Assembly (NCBI RefSeq): GCF_030817475.1
Contig: NZ_JAUSZJ010000004.1
Coordinates: 1-63,982 of the forward strand
Reading direction: 5' to 3'
DNA: 63,982 nt
From: Streptomyces sp. V2I9
GTDB lineage: Bacteria > Actinomycetota > Actinomycetes > Streptomycetales > Streptomycetaceae
Shown: positions 11,021 to 19,578 of the stretch, one piece after another
How positions within the stretch are numbered: position 1 is the first letter of the stretch
Layout: the number at the start of each line of letters is the position of its first letter
Notes under the pieces: generated by a model
Database searches by the model: none
Told to the model about the DNA's origin: nothing
The model's input: the letters and a program-made list of their open reading frames with translations, nothing else
Position numbers and translations under genes: made by a program

Positions 11021-11044
11021 CCCCGGGGCCGGGAGGCCCCCGGG
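11021..11044. terminator. Hairpin between convergent FAAL and carboxylase genes
   Basis: CCCCGGGGCC (11021-11030) pairs with GGCCCCCGGGG (11034-11044) with one bulged base. Its position between two converging stop codons supports a terminator; at this composition, chance hairpins are common. Confidence 0.45.
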
Positions 11045-11091
11045 GGGTCAGGCGGTCCGGTGGGCGGGGGCGGCCGGCGGGGCGGAGGGGG

Positions 11092-12690
11092 TCACAGCGG
11101 AATGTTTCCGTGCTTGCGTGCCGGGCGCGTCTGCCGCTTGTTCCGCAGGCTCGCCAGCGCCTTGGCGACCTCGGTCCGGGTGCGGGAGGGCTGGATGACC
11201 ATGTCGACGTATCCGCGTGCGGCGGCTTCGTAGGGGTTGGCGAACCTGCGGCGGTAGTCGTCGATGAGGCTGTCCTTGAGTGCCGCGCGTTCCTCGGGCG
11301 GGGCGGCGGCCAGCTCACGGCGGTGCAGGAGTGGCACGGCGCTTCCGGCGCCCATCACGGCGATCTCGGCGGTGGGCCAGGCCATCACGCGGTCGGCGCC
11401 GATCTGCCGGGACCCCATCACCGCGTATCCGCCGCCGTAGGCCTTGCGGAGGATGACGGTGACCTTGGGGACGGTGGCCTCGGCGTAGGCGTAGAAGAGT
11501 TTGATGCCGCGCCGGATGATGCCCTGGTGCTCCTGTCCGACGCCGGGCAGGTAGCCGGGAACGTCCATGAAGGTGAGGACGGGGATGTTGAAGGCATCGC
11601 AGAAGCGGATGAAGCGGGCGGCCTTCTCGGAGGCGTCGATGTCGAGCACGCCGGCGAGGTGGTTGGGCTGGTTGGCGACGACGGCCACCGAGTGCCCCTC
11701 GACCCGGCCGAGCGCGCAGATGATGTTGCGGGCGAAGTCCGGGTGGATCTCGAGGTAGTCGCCGTCGTCGAGGACCGCGGCGACGACGTCGGCCATGTCG
11801 TACACCTGCTGCTCGCTGTCGGGGATGACGGTGTCGAGCGCCAGGTCGTCGTCGGTGAGGGTGGAGGCGCAGTCGTGGTCGTAGACCGGGGGGGTGTCCA
11901 GGTTGTTGGACGGCAGGTAGCCCAGGAGGGTCTGCACCCAGGAGACGGCGTCCTGCTCGTCGTCGCCGATGTAGTGCGCGTTGCCGGTGATCTCGGCGTG
12001 GACGGCGGGCCCGCCGAGCTGCTCGGCGGTCACCTGTTCGCCCATGACGGCGGAGACGACCTCGGGGCCGGTGACGAACATGTAGGAGATGTCCTTGACC
12101 ATGACCGTGAAATCGGTGACGGCGGGCGAGTAGACCGAACCGCCCGCGCAGGGGCCCATGATGAGGGAGATCTGCGGGATCACACCGGAGGAATGGACGT
12201 TGCGGACGCCCAGTTCGGTGTAGTAGGCGATGGACGTCACGCCTTCCTGGATGCGGGCGCCGCCGGAGTCGTTGATGCCGATGACGGGGCAGCCGATGCT
12301 CATGGCGAAGTCGTAGATCTTGACGACCTTGCCGCCGAAGGCCTCTCCCATGCTGCCGCCGAGGGTGGTGAAGTCGTGGGAGAAGACGCACACCTGGCGT
12401 CCGCCGACGGTGCCGTGGCCGGTCACCACCCCGTCGCCGTAGGGACGCGGGATGCCCGCGTCGACGGTCCGGTGGCGCACGAACTCGTCGAGTTCGACGA
12501 ACGAGCCGGGGTCGAGCAGCAGGTCGATGCGCTCGCGGGCGGTGAGTTTCCCTTTGAGGTGCTGGCGGTCCGCGGCCTTCTTCTCGGCGAGGACGACGGC
12601 CTCCTCGTGCCGGGCCGACAGGTCCGCGATGCGGTCCGCCGTGGAGGCGGGCAGCTCCTCGACCGGTGAGACGGGCTCCTGGAGAGACAT
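11092..12690 (-). CDS. pccB: Acyl-CoA carboxylase, carboxyltransferase beta subunit (propionyl-CoA carboxylase type)
   Basis: This 532-aa carboxyltransferase belongs to the actinobacterial PccB/AccB family. It shows KGKLTARERIDLLLDPGSF, FSHDFTTLGGSMGE, the glycine-rich acyl-CoA pocket GINDSGGARIQEG, GPCAGGSVYSPA, the biotin-side FMDVPGYLPG and the family C-terminus KHGNIPL. It carboxylates acetyl- or propionyl-CoA to malonyl- or methylmalonyl-CoA together with a biotinylated alpha subunit and an epsilon subunit, neither of which is encoded here. The position that is Asp in propionyl-specific PccB (in GGAYDVMGS) reads Ala here (GGGYAVMGS), so substrate preference cannot be assumed. ATG 12690 is used; a TAGGGGC...TAGGGGTGAT pair lies 70-95 nt upstream. 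The likely role is supplying extender units for the PKS, and possibly methylmalonyl-CoA for the LnmK-like enzyme at 32.9 kb. Confidence 0.93.
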   Translation of the reverse strand: MSLQEPVSPVEELPASTADRIADLSARHEEAVVLAEKKAADRQHLKGKLTARERIDLLLDPGSFVELDEFVRHRTVDAGIPRPYGDGVVTGHGTVGGRQVCVFSHDFTTLGGSMGEAFGGKVVKIYDFAMSIGCPVIGINDSGGARIQEGVTSIAYYTELGVRNVHSSGVIPQISLIMGPCAGGSVYSPAVTDFTVMVKDISYMFVTGPEVVSAVMGEQVTAEQLGGPAVHAEITGNAHYIGDDEQDAVSWVQTLLGYLPSNNLDTPPVYDHDCASTLTDDDLALDTVIPDSEQQVYDMADVVAAVLDDGDYLEIHPDFARNIICALGRVEGHSVAVVANQPNHLAGVLDIDASEKAARFIRFCDAFNIPVLTFMDVPGYLPGVGQEHQGIIRRGIKLFYAYAEATVPKVTVILRKAYGGGYAVMGSRQIGADRVMAWPTAEIAVMGAGSAVPLLHRRELAAAPPEERAALKDSLIDDYRRRFANPYEAAARGYVDMVIQPSRTRTEVAKALASLRNKRQTRPARKHGNIPL

Positions 12691-13389
12691 ACCAGCCCTA
12701 CCTTCCAAACACGACGACGCTGCCTGCGATCCTCCAGGAAGCGGGTCACCGGCATCACCCCTAATCGCCCGCCCACGCCCCTAGACCTGCCCGCACGGAC
12801 ACGCCCGCGCCCGCACCCGCCCGTACGGGACCCGCCGCCCGGCCGAGCCCCGCCACCGCCGCCCGCACCGCGCCCGCCATGTCCGCCGGGGCCCCGGCGC
12901 CCGGTGCGGCCGATGCCCGGTGCGAACCGGCCGGCCGGAGCGGAAAGCCGATGTCACGCGATCCGCCACGACGTCGGCAAATCGACCAAAGGCCCCGAGA
13001 GTATCGCCGGACGTAATACAACTCAAAACGTGCAAAAATTAAATTTCAACTGCCCCGACATGGAAATGCAGCTCGCCGGCCGCAACACGTCCACCAGGGG
13101 TTCCCCGGTGTGCTCCATCATCGCGTCGGCAACCTGCCACGGCGTCAGGAAGGTTGCTATGCACGATCCCGTTGTGGCGTGGCTGGTTTTTGTGAAAGAT
13201 TCTCAAACACTTGCCCTCGTCGAGGACAAGTGCGGTTCGAAACAGTTCGGAGGGACCACCGCTCATATGGCCCGGGGGGTACCTCTGCACACGCTCGGAC
13301 AGGTGTGAACGGGGGCGGTGCGGAAGCTGTGCCGGCCAGTGCCTGGCGATCCCTGTTCGGAACTGCTAACGGGGAGGCAGACGCCAGTC
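12691..13389. promoter_or_regulatory. Divergent control region between carboxylase and LAL regulator
   Basis: This ~700-nt non-coding stretch holds TAGGGGT at 12763-12757 (minus) with a second TAGGGGC 20 nt upstream. A locally A/T-rich block at 13010-13050 is unusual for the window. A possible minus-strand promoter there is TTGAGT, 17 nt, TACTCT. A 25-nt dyad lies at 13208-13232. A weaker AGGGGTT lies near 13095. No protein is recognised in the short open frames. Confidence 0.5.
13208..13232. promoter_or_regulatory. 25-nt near-perfect inverted repeat upstream of the LAL regulator gene
   Basis: CACTTG-c-CCTCG-T-CGAGG-a-CAAGTG: eleven of twelve arm positions pair around a single central T. It lies about 158 nt before the ATG of the LAL gene. 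It could be a repressor operator or a transcript hairpin; no family-specific consensus is recognised. Confidence 0.5.
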
Positions 13390-16350
13390 ATGCTGGTCCA
13401 TCGAGACGAACAACTGGCCCATCTACACTGGGCTTTCCATGCCTGCGAGAAGCACGGACACGGGCAGGTGGCGCTGGTCACCGGTGCTGTGGGAAGCGGT
13501 AAGACCCAGGTGCTGGAGACCTTCGGGGAGTGGGCCGCCGCCGCCGGGGGGCAGGTGCTGAGCGCGGCCGGATCACGGGCCGAGCAGGGACTCCACTTCG
13601 GAGTGCTCGGGCAGCTTCTGCACAGTGCGCGGATGAAGCCGGAAGGGCTCCGGCAGGTCGAGGAACTGATACGCGAGGCCGCGCTGTCGGTTCCCACGGC
13701 GGAAGCCGGAACCGATATGGCGGCCGAGGTATTAACAGAAGTTTTAACAGCGGACGGGCTCTGGGCGCCGTTGCTGCGGACCGCCTTCGACACGTTCCTC
13801 GCACTGGCCCGTCAAGGGCCGCTGGTGCTGGCGGTGGACGACCTCCAGCACACCGACGCCGCCTCGCTGCACTGTCTGCTGTATGTGACCCGAAGACTGA
13901 GAAACGCCCGCATCATGGTGCTGCTCTCGGAGGCGACGACACTGCGCCAGGCGCATCCGCTGTTCCACGCGGAACTGCGCAGTCTGCCCCGCTTCACCCG
14001 CGTCACCCTGCCGCCCCTGACCGCCGAGTCCGTCTCCCGGCTGCTCAGCGCCAGGGCCCTGGCACACGGCACCGGAACCGGGGCGGGGGCACACGCCCCG
14101 CGCGGCACCGGCGCCGGGGCGCGGGAGGTGGGTGAGGAGGTCAGGCGGATCCTGCGGGTGACCGGCGGCAACCCGCTGCTGACCCAGGCGCTGGTCGACG
14201 AGCAGGCCAACCGCGAGAAGGACAGCGCCCCCGCGGGCGGGGCGAGGGCCGGCGACACGTTCGACCGGGCGGTGCTCGACTGCCTCTACCGCCACGAGCC
14301 CGGCGTACGCGAGGTGGCTCAGGCGCTCGCGGTGCTGGACCGCCCGGCCTCGCAGGAGCTGCTGGGCCAGCTGCTCGACGTCCTGCCCGACACCACCGGG
14401 CCCGCCGTACGGGTCCTCCAGGGCGCCGGGCTCGTCGACTCCGGCGAGCTGCGCCACCCGCGGATCCTGGACGCGGTGCGTTCGGACATACCGGCCGAGG
14501 AACGGCGGCGGCTGCACCAGCGGGCGGCCGAGGTGCTGCACGAGAACGGTGCGGAGGCGAGTGTGGTCGCCGAGCATCTGGTGGCCTCGGCGTGGACGGA
14601 CGGCGCCTGGGTGGTGCCCGTCCTCAGGGACGCCGCGGCCCACGCGCTGTCCAGCGGCCGGCCCGACCACGCCGCGGCGTGCCTGCGCCTGGGCGGCCAG
14701 GCCGAAACCGACAAGGACCGGTACAACTCGCTGATGGCGATGCTGATCACCGCCCGCTGGCAGGTCAATCCGCTGGCCGTGACCGGTCAGGTGAGCCAGC
14801 TGGTGGAAGCGGCGCGGGACGGCGGGACCTCTCTGTCCACCGCCGTGGCCACCGTGCCGTACCTGCTGTGGCAGGGGCGGGCCGAGGAGGCCGCCGAGGC
14901 GATCAGCGGCTGCGGCGCGGACGACCACGGCCCCGCCGCGGACGCGCTGCGGCTGACCCGTCTGCTGATCGCCCTGTCCCACCCGGAATACCTGGGGACA
15001 CTGAGCGAGAACCCCGGCTCCTGGATCCGGACGGCGACAGCGCCGCACGCGGCGAGCCCGCAGCTCCAGGCCGTCTCGGTACTCGGCCACGCGCTGATGC
15101 CGACCGGCGGCGTGGACACCGCGGCCGCCGCGGAGCAGCTGCTGGAGCGCCACCACCTCGACAGCGGCTCGCTTGGGCTGCTGACCGCTCCCCTCCTGGC
15201 GCTGCTCTGCGCCGGCCGCGCCGACCGGGTCGCGGTCTGGGGCGAGCAGCTCCTGGCCCGCCCCGGTGTCCGGCACACACCGGCCTGGCGGGGTGTGGTG
15301 AGGGCGATCCACGCGGAGGCGACGCTGCGCCTGGGAGACCTGGACGCGGCGGAGCGCGGAGCGCGGCTCTCCCTGGAGGATCTGCCCGCGCCCGCCTGGG
15401 GCGTGGCCGTGGGCGGCCCGCTGGGCACACTGATCACCTGCACGACCGAGAGCGGCCGGCTGTTCGAGGCCGAACGGTGGCTGGCGCAGCCGCTGCCGGC
15501 CGGGGTCTTCCGCACCCCGGTGGGCGCGCACTACCTCATCGCCCGCGGCCGGCACCACCTGGCCATGGGGCGCCACCAGGCCGCCCGCGCCGATCTCCAC
15601 CGGTGCGGTGAGCTGGTCAGGTCCTGGGGCACCGACGTGGCCGGACTCGTTCCCTGGCGCCTGGAACTGGCCCGCGTACAGCTCGGCCTCGGCAACAGGA
15701 CACAGGCCGCGCAGCTGCTCCGGGAACAGCTGCAGGTGTCCCGCGGGCTGGATGACCGCACCCAGGGCCGGGCCCTGCGGCTGCTGGCCTCCACGGCCGC
15801 ACCCGACCACCGGCGCAGACTGCTCTCCAGAGCGGTGACCGTGCTGCAGTCGTGCAGTGACCAGCAGGAACTGGCCCGCGCCCTGTCCGACACCGGCCAG
15901 GCGTTCCCCCGCGCCGGCGACTCCCCGCAGCCCCGGCTGTTCGTCCACCGCGCCAACCGGGTCGCCCAGAGCACGGGCCGGTCCACCGCGCTGCCGCAGC
16001 AGATGGACCGGCGCAGCACACCCGACGACACCCCGCCCGCCGGCGCTCCCCCGGAACCCGCCACGAACCCGCGCCCCCGGCCGGGGCCGGGCTCGGGTGC
16101 GCAGCCGGGCCCGGCACCGGGGGCGGACGGGTTCGAGGTCCGCGACCAGGACAGCGTGCTGAGCGAGGCCGAGCGCCGGGTCGCGGTCCTGGCAGCCCGC
16201 GGACGCACCAACCGGCAGATCTCCAACGAGCTCTACATCACCGTCAGCACCGTGGAGCAGCACCTCACCCGCGTGTACCGCAAGCTGGACGTCAAAAGCC
16301 GTACCGACCTGCCCAACCGGCTCATGGCTCTCGCCGAACCCATGGCCTGA
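13390..16350 (+). CDS. LAL-family transcriptional regulator (large ATP-binding LuxR), two TTA codons
   Basis: This 986-aa pathway-specific activator begins at MLVHRDEQ. GGGGAGG at 13371-13377 lies 12 nt before the chosen ATG; no better start is seen. The N-terminal AAA/STAND ATPase has Walker A GAVGSGKT (Lys38) and Walker B LVLAVDDLQ. A long helical, TPR-like middle follows, then a linker rich in Pro/Gly near residues 875-915. The C-terminal LuxR helix-turn-helix shows LSEAERRVAVLAARG, TNRQISNELYITVSTVEQHL and VYRKLDV. Codons 115 and 119 (13732-13734 and 13744-13746) are both TTA, the rare leucine codon read by bldA tRNA in Streptomyces. They sit inside a short direct repeat of TTAACA. Translation is therefore probably tied to development. 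It is the likely activator of the left cluster through the TAGGGGT sites (inference). A strong terminator hairpin follows. Confidence 0.95.
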   Translation: MLVHRDEQLAHLHWAFHACEKHGHGQVALVTGAVGSGKTQVLETFGEWAAAAGGQVLSAAGSRAEQGLHFGVLGQLLHSARMKPEGLRQVEELIREAALSVPTAEAGTDMAAEVLTEVLTADGLWAPLLRTAFDTFLALARQGPLVLAVDDLQHTDAASLHCLLYVTRRLRNARIMVLLSEATTLRQAHPLFHAELRSLPRFTRVTLPPLTAESVSRLLSARALAHGTGTGAGAHAPRGTGAGAREVGEEVRRILRVTGGNPLLTQALVDEQANREKDSAPAGGARAGDTFDRAVLDCLYRHEPGVREVAQALAVLDRPASQELLGQLLDVLPDTTGPAVRVLQGAGLVDSGELRHPRILDAVRSDIPAEERRRLHQRAAEVLHENGAEASVVAEHLVASAWTDGAWVVPVLRDAAAHALSSGRPDHAAACLRLGGQAETDKDRYNSLMAMLITARWQVNPLAVTGQVSQLVEAARDGGTSLSTAVATVPYLLWQGRAEEAAEAISGCGADDHGPAADALRLTRLLIALSHPEYLGTLSENPGSWIRTATAPHAASPQLQAVSVLGHALMPTGGVDTAAAAEQLLERHHLDSGSLGLLTAPLLALLCAGRADRVAVWGEQLLARPGVRHTPAWRGVVRAIHAEATLRLGDLDAAERGARLSLEDLPAPAWGVAVGGPLGTLITCTTESGRLFEAERWLAQPLPAGVFRTPVGAHYLIARGRHHLAMGRHQAARADLHRCGELVRSWGTDVAGLVPWRLELARVQLGLGNRTQAAQLLREQLQVSRGLDDRTQGRALRLLASTAAPDHRRRLLSRAVTVLQSCSDQQELARALSDTGQAFPRAGDSPQPRLFVHRANRVAQSTGRSTALPQQMDRRSTPDDTPPAGAPPEPATNPRPRPGPGSGAQPGPAPGADGFEVRDQDSVLSEAERRVAVLAARGRTNRQISNELYITVSTVEQHLTRVYRKLDVKSRTDLPNRLMALAEPMA

Positions 16351-16361
16351 ACGCCCCGGCC

Positions 16362-16391
16362 GGGCCGGTGCCGGGCTTCCGGCACCGGCCC
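16362..16391 (+). terminator. Perfect 13-bp hairpin after the LAL gene
   Basis: GGGCCGGTGCCGG (16362-16374) and CCGGCACCGGCCC (16379-16391) form a perfect stem with loop GCTT, 11 nt after the stop codon. It has no U-tract. Confidence 0.8.
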
Positions 16392-16704
16392 GGTGCGGGC
16401 CGGGGGGCGGAAGCAGACGGGCGGGATCACCCCTACTCGCTCCGGGTGTTCTTTAGGGGTGCCCTGCCGAAACCCGGCAGGCCGGGGCGCGGCATCCGGC
16501 GCGGCACCTCGCACGGCCCCGGCGGTGTCCTCGTCCGGGGGCGGGCGGCGGCGGTCGTTAGGGGTTGTGGGCGGCCGGTGGCACTGCGATCGTCTGGGCC
16601 CGTGCCGGTGTGCGGCCGCATGCCGGTGGCGGCTTCGGCGGGCGTCGAGGGCGTCCCCCACCCCGGGGGCGGACGGCACCGGATGTGAAAGGACGACGAA
16701 CACG
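16392..16704 (+). promoter_or_regulatory. Promoter region of the type II thioesterase gene with three TAGGGGT copies
   Basis: It contains an inverted TAGGGGTGAT (16435-16429), TTTAGGGGTGCC (16454-16460) and GTTAGGGGTTGT (16559-16565). This is the highest density of the motif in the window. The first two face each other across 18 nt. No clear -10/-35 was identified. Confidence 0.5.
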
Positions 16705-17472
16705 ATGGTGACGAGCAGCGACGCGGGCGACCTGTGGGTGCGCCGCTTCCACCCTTCGCCCCAGGCGCCGGTCCGGCTGCTCTGTCTGCCGTACGCGGGC
16801 GGCTCCGCGAGCTACTTCCACCCGGTCTCCCAACGGCTCGCCCCGCGCGTGGAGACCCTGGCCGTGCAGTACCCGGGCAGGCAGGACCGCAGGAACGAAC
16901 CGTGCCTGGAGACGGTACGGGAGCTGGCCGACCGGATCGTCGAGGTCCTCGGCCCGTGGCAGGACAAGCCGCTGGCGCTGTTCGGGCACAGCCTGGGCGC
17001 CTCGGTCGCCTTCGAGGTCGCCCTGCGGATGGAGGCGCGGGGCATCATGCCCGCCGCGCTCATCGTGTCCGGCCGGCGGGCTCCCAGCGCCCATCGGGAC
17101 GAGCGGGTCCACCAGCGCGGCGACGAAGGGCTGCTGGAGGAGATCAGGCGTCTGGGCGGTCCCCAGCCCCAGCTCCTGGACGACGACGAGATCCGGCGCA
17201 TGGTCCTGCCCTCGATCCGTGCCGACTACAAGGCCGCCGAGACCTACCGCTACGAGCCCGGCCCGCCGCTGTCGGCCCCCGTCTACGCCCTGACGGGGGA
17301 CGCCGACTCCAAAGCCACCACCGACGAGGTCCGCCAGTGGGCCGGCCACACCACCGGGCCGTTCCGGATGGCCGTCTACCCCGGCGGCCACTTCTACCTC
17401 AACGCCCACGCCCCGGCGGTGACCGAGGAGATCGCCACCTGGCTGGTCCCCACCGCCACCACCGGACGCTGA
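16705..17472 (+). CDS. Type II (editing) thioesterase
   Basis: This 255-aa alpha/beta hydrolase of the TEII family starts at ATG 16705 after GAAAGGACGA. It shows LLCLPYAGGSASYF with the oxyanion segment, YPGRQDR, the nucleophile motif GHSLG and the catalytic His in YPGGHFYLN near the C-terminus. TEII enzymes remove aberrant acyl groups stalled on carrier-protein phosphopantetheine arms. It is placed after the LAL regulator and under its own promoter with three TAGGGGT copies, so it most likely serves the polyketide synthase. Three other thioesterases lie further right, of which two are TEII-like and probably serve the NRPS cluster. Confidence 0.93.
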   Translation: MVTSSDAGDLWVRRFHPSPQAPVRLLCLPYAGGSASYFHPVSQRLAPRVETLAVQYPGRQDRRNEPCLETVRELADRIVEVLGPWQDKPLALFGHSLGASVAFEVALRMEARGIMPAALIVSGRRAPSAHRDERVHQRGDEGLLEEIRRLGGPQPQLLDDDEIRRMVLPSIRADYKAAETYRYEPGPPLSAPVYALTGDADSKATTDEVRQWAGHTTGPFRMAVYPGGHFYLNAHAPAVTEEIATWLVPTATTGR

Positions 17473-17499
17473 CACACCCCCGCCACAGCGGTTTCGTTA

Positions 17500-17518
17500 C
17501 GCAAATACACGATTTGCG
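17500..17518. repeat. Small A/T-rich inverted repeat between convergent genes
   Basis: CGCAAAT (17500-17506) and ATTTGCG (17512-17518) form a perfect 7-bp dyad with a 5-nt centre, in the 226-nt gap between the thioesterase and rmlB stop codons. It may help termination or bind a protein; its function is unknown. Confidence 0.35.
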
Positions 17519-17698
17519 GAAATGGTGCGTGGCGGGGAATTCACCCGGTCTTCCACGGCCGGGCAATTTCCCGTCCCATTCCCCCCCCGCCGTCCACGGT
17601 CGGGTTCCGCCTCCGCTCCGGCCGTCCGTGTCCGGGTTCGGGCCCGGCGGCGTCCCGGTGGCCGGGGGGTCCGGGACGGCGGCTGCCCGTCCGTCCGG

Positions 17699-18688
17699 CT
17701 ACCGGGCCGGATTGCCGCGCGTCTTCAGCGGTTCCCACCAGTCGCGGCGTTCTCCGTACCAGGCGACGGTCTCGGCCAGTCCTTCGTCGAAGGAGACCCG
17801 CGGGCGGTAGCCGAGTTCCGTGGAGATCTTGGTGATGTCGACCGAGTACCGGCGGTCGTGGCCCTTCCGGTCCGGCACGTTCTCCACCATGGACCAGTCG
17901 GCGCCGGCCATACGCAGGAGCCGCCCGGTGAGTTCACGGTTCGTCAGCTCGGTGCCGCCGCCGATGTTGTAGACCTCGCCCGTCACGCCCTTCTCCGCGA
18001 CCAGCGCGACAGCACGGCAGTGGTCGTCCACGTGCAGCCAGTCCCGCACATTGCCGCCGTCCCCGTACAGGGGCACCTTCCGCCCGTCGAGCAGGTGCGT
18101 CACGAACAGCGGAATCATCTTCTCGGGGTTCTGGTACGGCCCGTAGTTGTTGGAGCACCGGGTGATGCAGACCGGCAGCCCGTGGGTGCGGTGGAAGGCC
18201 CGCACCAGAAGATCGGAGGACGCCTTGGACGCCGAGTACGGGGAGTTCGGCTCCAGGGGCCGCTCCTCGCTCCAGGACCCCTGGTCGATCGAGCCGTAGA
18301 CCTCGTCCGTCGAGACGTGGACGAACTTCCCCACCCCGGCCCGCAACGCGGCGTCCAGCAGCACCTGGGTGCCCAGGACGTTGGTCCGGACGAATTCCTC
18401 GGACCCGCCGATCGACCGGTCCACATGCGATTCCGCGGCGAAGTGCACGACGAGGTCACAGCCCTTCAGCGTCTCCGCGACCAGGGCGTGGTCACCGATG
18501 TCACCGTGGACGAACGTCAGCCGGGGATCGTCCCGGACGGGGGCGAGACTGGCCCGGTTCCCGGCGTAGGTGAGCTTGTCCAGCACCACCACCTCGGGCA
18601 CGGTTCCCCCGGTGTACCCACCGGTCAGGGCCTGCCTCACGAAGTGGGAACCGATGAACCCCGCGCCGCCGGTCACGACGATACGCAT
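17699..18688 (-). CDS. rmlB: dTDP-glucose 4,6-dehydratase
   Basis: This 329-aa extended short-chain dehydrogenase starts at ATG 18688. It shows the NAD-binding VTGGAGFIGSHFV, KLTYAGN, AAESHVDRS, the catalytic triad region HVSTDEVYGS, YSASKAS with the active Tyr/Lys, and TRCSNNYGPYQ with PEKMIPLF. It converts dTDP-D-glucose to dTDP-4-keto-6-deoxy-D-glucose, the branch point for 6-deoxysugars. It follows rmlA on the same strand with a 17-nt gap, so the two form an operon. Together with the TylB-like aminotransferase it could feed the aminosugar of the left cluster. No TAGGGGT motif precedes the pair, which suggests different control from the rest of that cluster. Confidence 0.97.
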   Translation of the reverse strand: MRIVVTGGAGFIGSHFVRQALTGGYTGGTVPEVVVLDKLTYAGNRASLAPVRDDPRLTFVHGDIGDHALVAETLKGCDLVVHFAAESHVDRSIGGSEEFVRTNVLGTQVLLDAALRAGVGKFVHVSTDEVYGSIDQGSWSEERPLEPNSPYSASKASSDLLVRAFHRTHGLPVCITRCSNNYGPYQNPEKMIPLFVTHLLDGRKVPLYGDGGNVRDWLHVDDHCRAVALVAEKGVTGEVYNIGGGTELTNRELTGRLLRMAGADWSMVENVPDRKGHDRRYSVDITKISTELGYRPRVSFDEGLAETVAWYGERRDWWEPLKTRGNPAR

Positions 18689-18705
18689 ACCGTCCCCCTC
18701 ATTCC

Positions 18706-19578
18706 TCAGAGATCCGCACTCGCGATGGCCATCAGATACGCCCCGTAATCCGAATTCCGCAGCTCCCCGCCCAGCGCGTGACACGCGGCGGCATCGATGA
18801 ACCCCATACGGAAAGCGATCTCCTCCAGACACGCGATCCGCACACCCTGGCGCTCCTCCAGGACCTGTATGTACTGACCGGCCTGGAGCAGGGAATCATG
18901 CGTTCCCGTATCGAGCCACGCGAACCCGCGCCCCAGATCGACCATCCTGGCCCTGCCCTGCTGGAGATATGCCCGGTTCACATCGGTGATCTCCAGCTCA
19001 CCCCGTGCGGAGGGCCGGATCTCCCGCGCGATGTCCACCACACCGTTGTCGTAGAGGTAAAGCCCCGTGATCGCCAGATTCGACTGCGGCCGCGCCGGCT
19101 TCTCCTCCAGCGACACCAGTTCGCCCCGGCCGTCGGTCACCCCGACCCCGTAACGCTCCGGGTCCTTCACCGCATAACCGAACAGCACGCACCCGTCGAC
19201 ATCCCTGCACTGCTCGCTCAACAACGCCGACAGGCCCGGACCGTGGAAAATGTTGTCACCGAGAACCAGCGCCACCGGATCATCCCCGATGAACTTCTCG
19301 CCGATGACGAAAGCCTCCGCGATCCCGTTGGCCTGCGTCTGCTCCGCATACTCGATGGAAAGCCCGAGCCTGCTCCCGTCCCCCAGCAGCCCCTGGAACA
19401 GGCCGACATGCGACGGCGTCGAGATCACCAGGATCTCCCTGATGCCCCCCAGCATGAGAACCGACAGCGGGTAATAAATCATCGGCTTGTTGTAGACGGG
19501 GAGTAACTGCTTCGACACCGCATGCGTCAACGGATAAAGCCGTGACCCATTCCCCCCGGCCAGAACGATGCCCTTCAT
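18706..19578 (-). CDS. rmlA: Glucose-1-phosphate thymidylyltransferase
   Basis: This 290-aa RmlA-type nucleotidyltransferase shows MKGIVLAGGNGSRLYPLT, SKQLLPVYNKPMIYYPLS, LVLGDNIFHG, EKPARPQSN, the ITDVN motif and AWLDTGTHDSL. It makes dTDP-glucose from dTTP and glucose 1-phosphate, the first step before RmlB. ATG 19578 is preferred because five consecutive G (read on the minus strand, at 19592-19588) lie nine bases upstream; an ATG two codons earlier is too close to them. The upstream region (19600-19740) has a lower G+C content than its surroundings and probably carries the promoter of the rmlA-rmlB operon. Confidence 0.97.
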   Translation of the reverse strand: MKGIVLAGGNGSRLYPLTHAVSKQLLPVYNKPMIYYPLSVLMLGGIREILVISTPSHVGLFQGLLGDGSRLGLSIEYAEQTQANGIAEAFVIGEKFIGDDPVALVLGDNIFHGPGLSALLSEQCRDVDGCVLFGYAVKDPERYGVGVTDGRGELVSLEEKPARPQSNLAITGLYLYDNGVVDIAREIRPSARGELEITDVNRAYLQQGRARMVDLGRGFAWLDTGTHDSLLQAGQYIQVLEERQGVRIACLEEIAFRMGFIDAAACHALGGELRNSDYGAYLMAIASADL

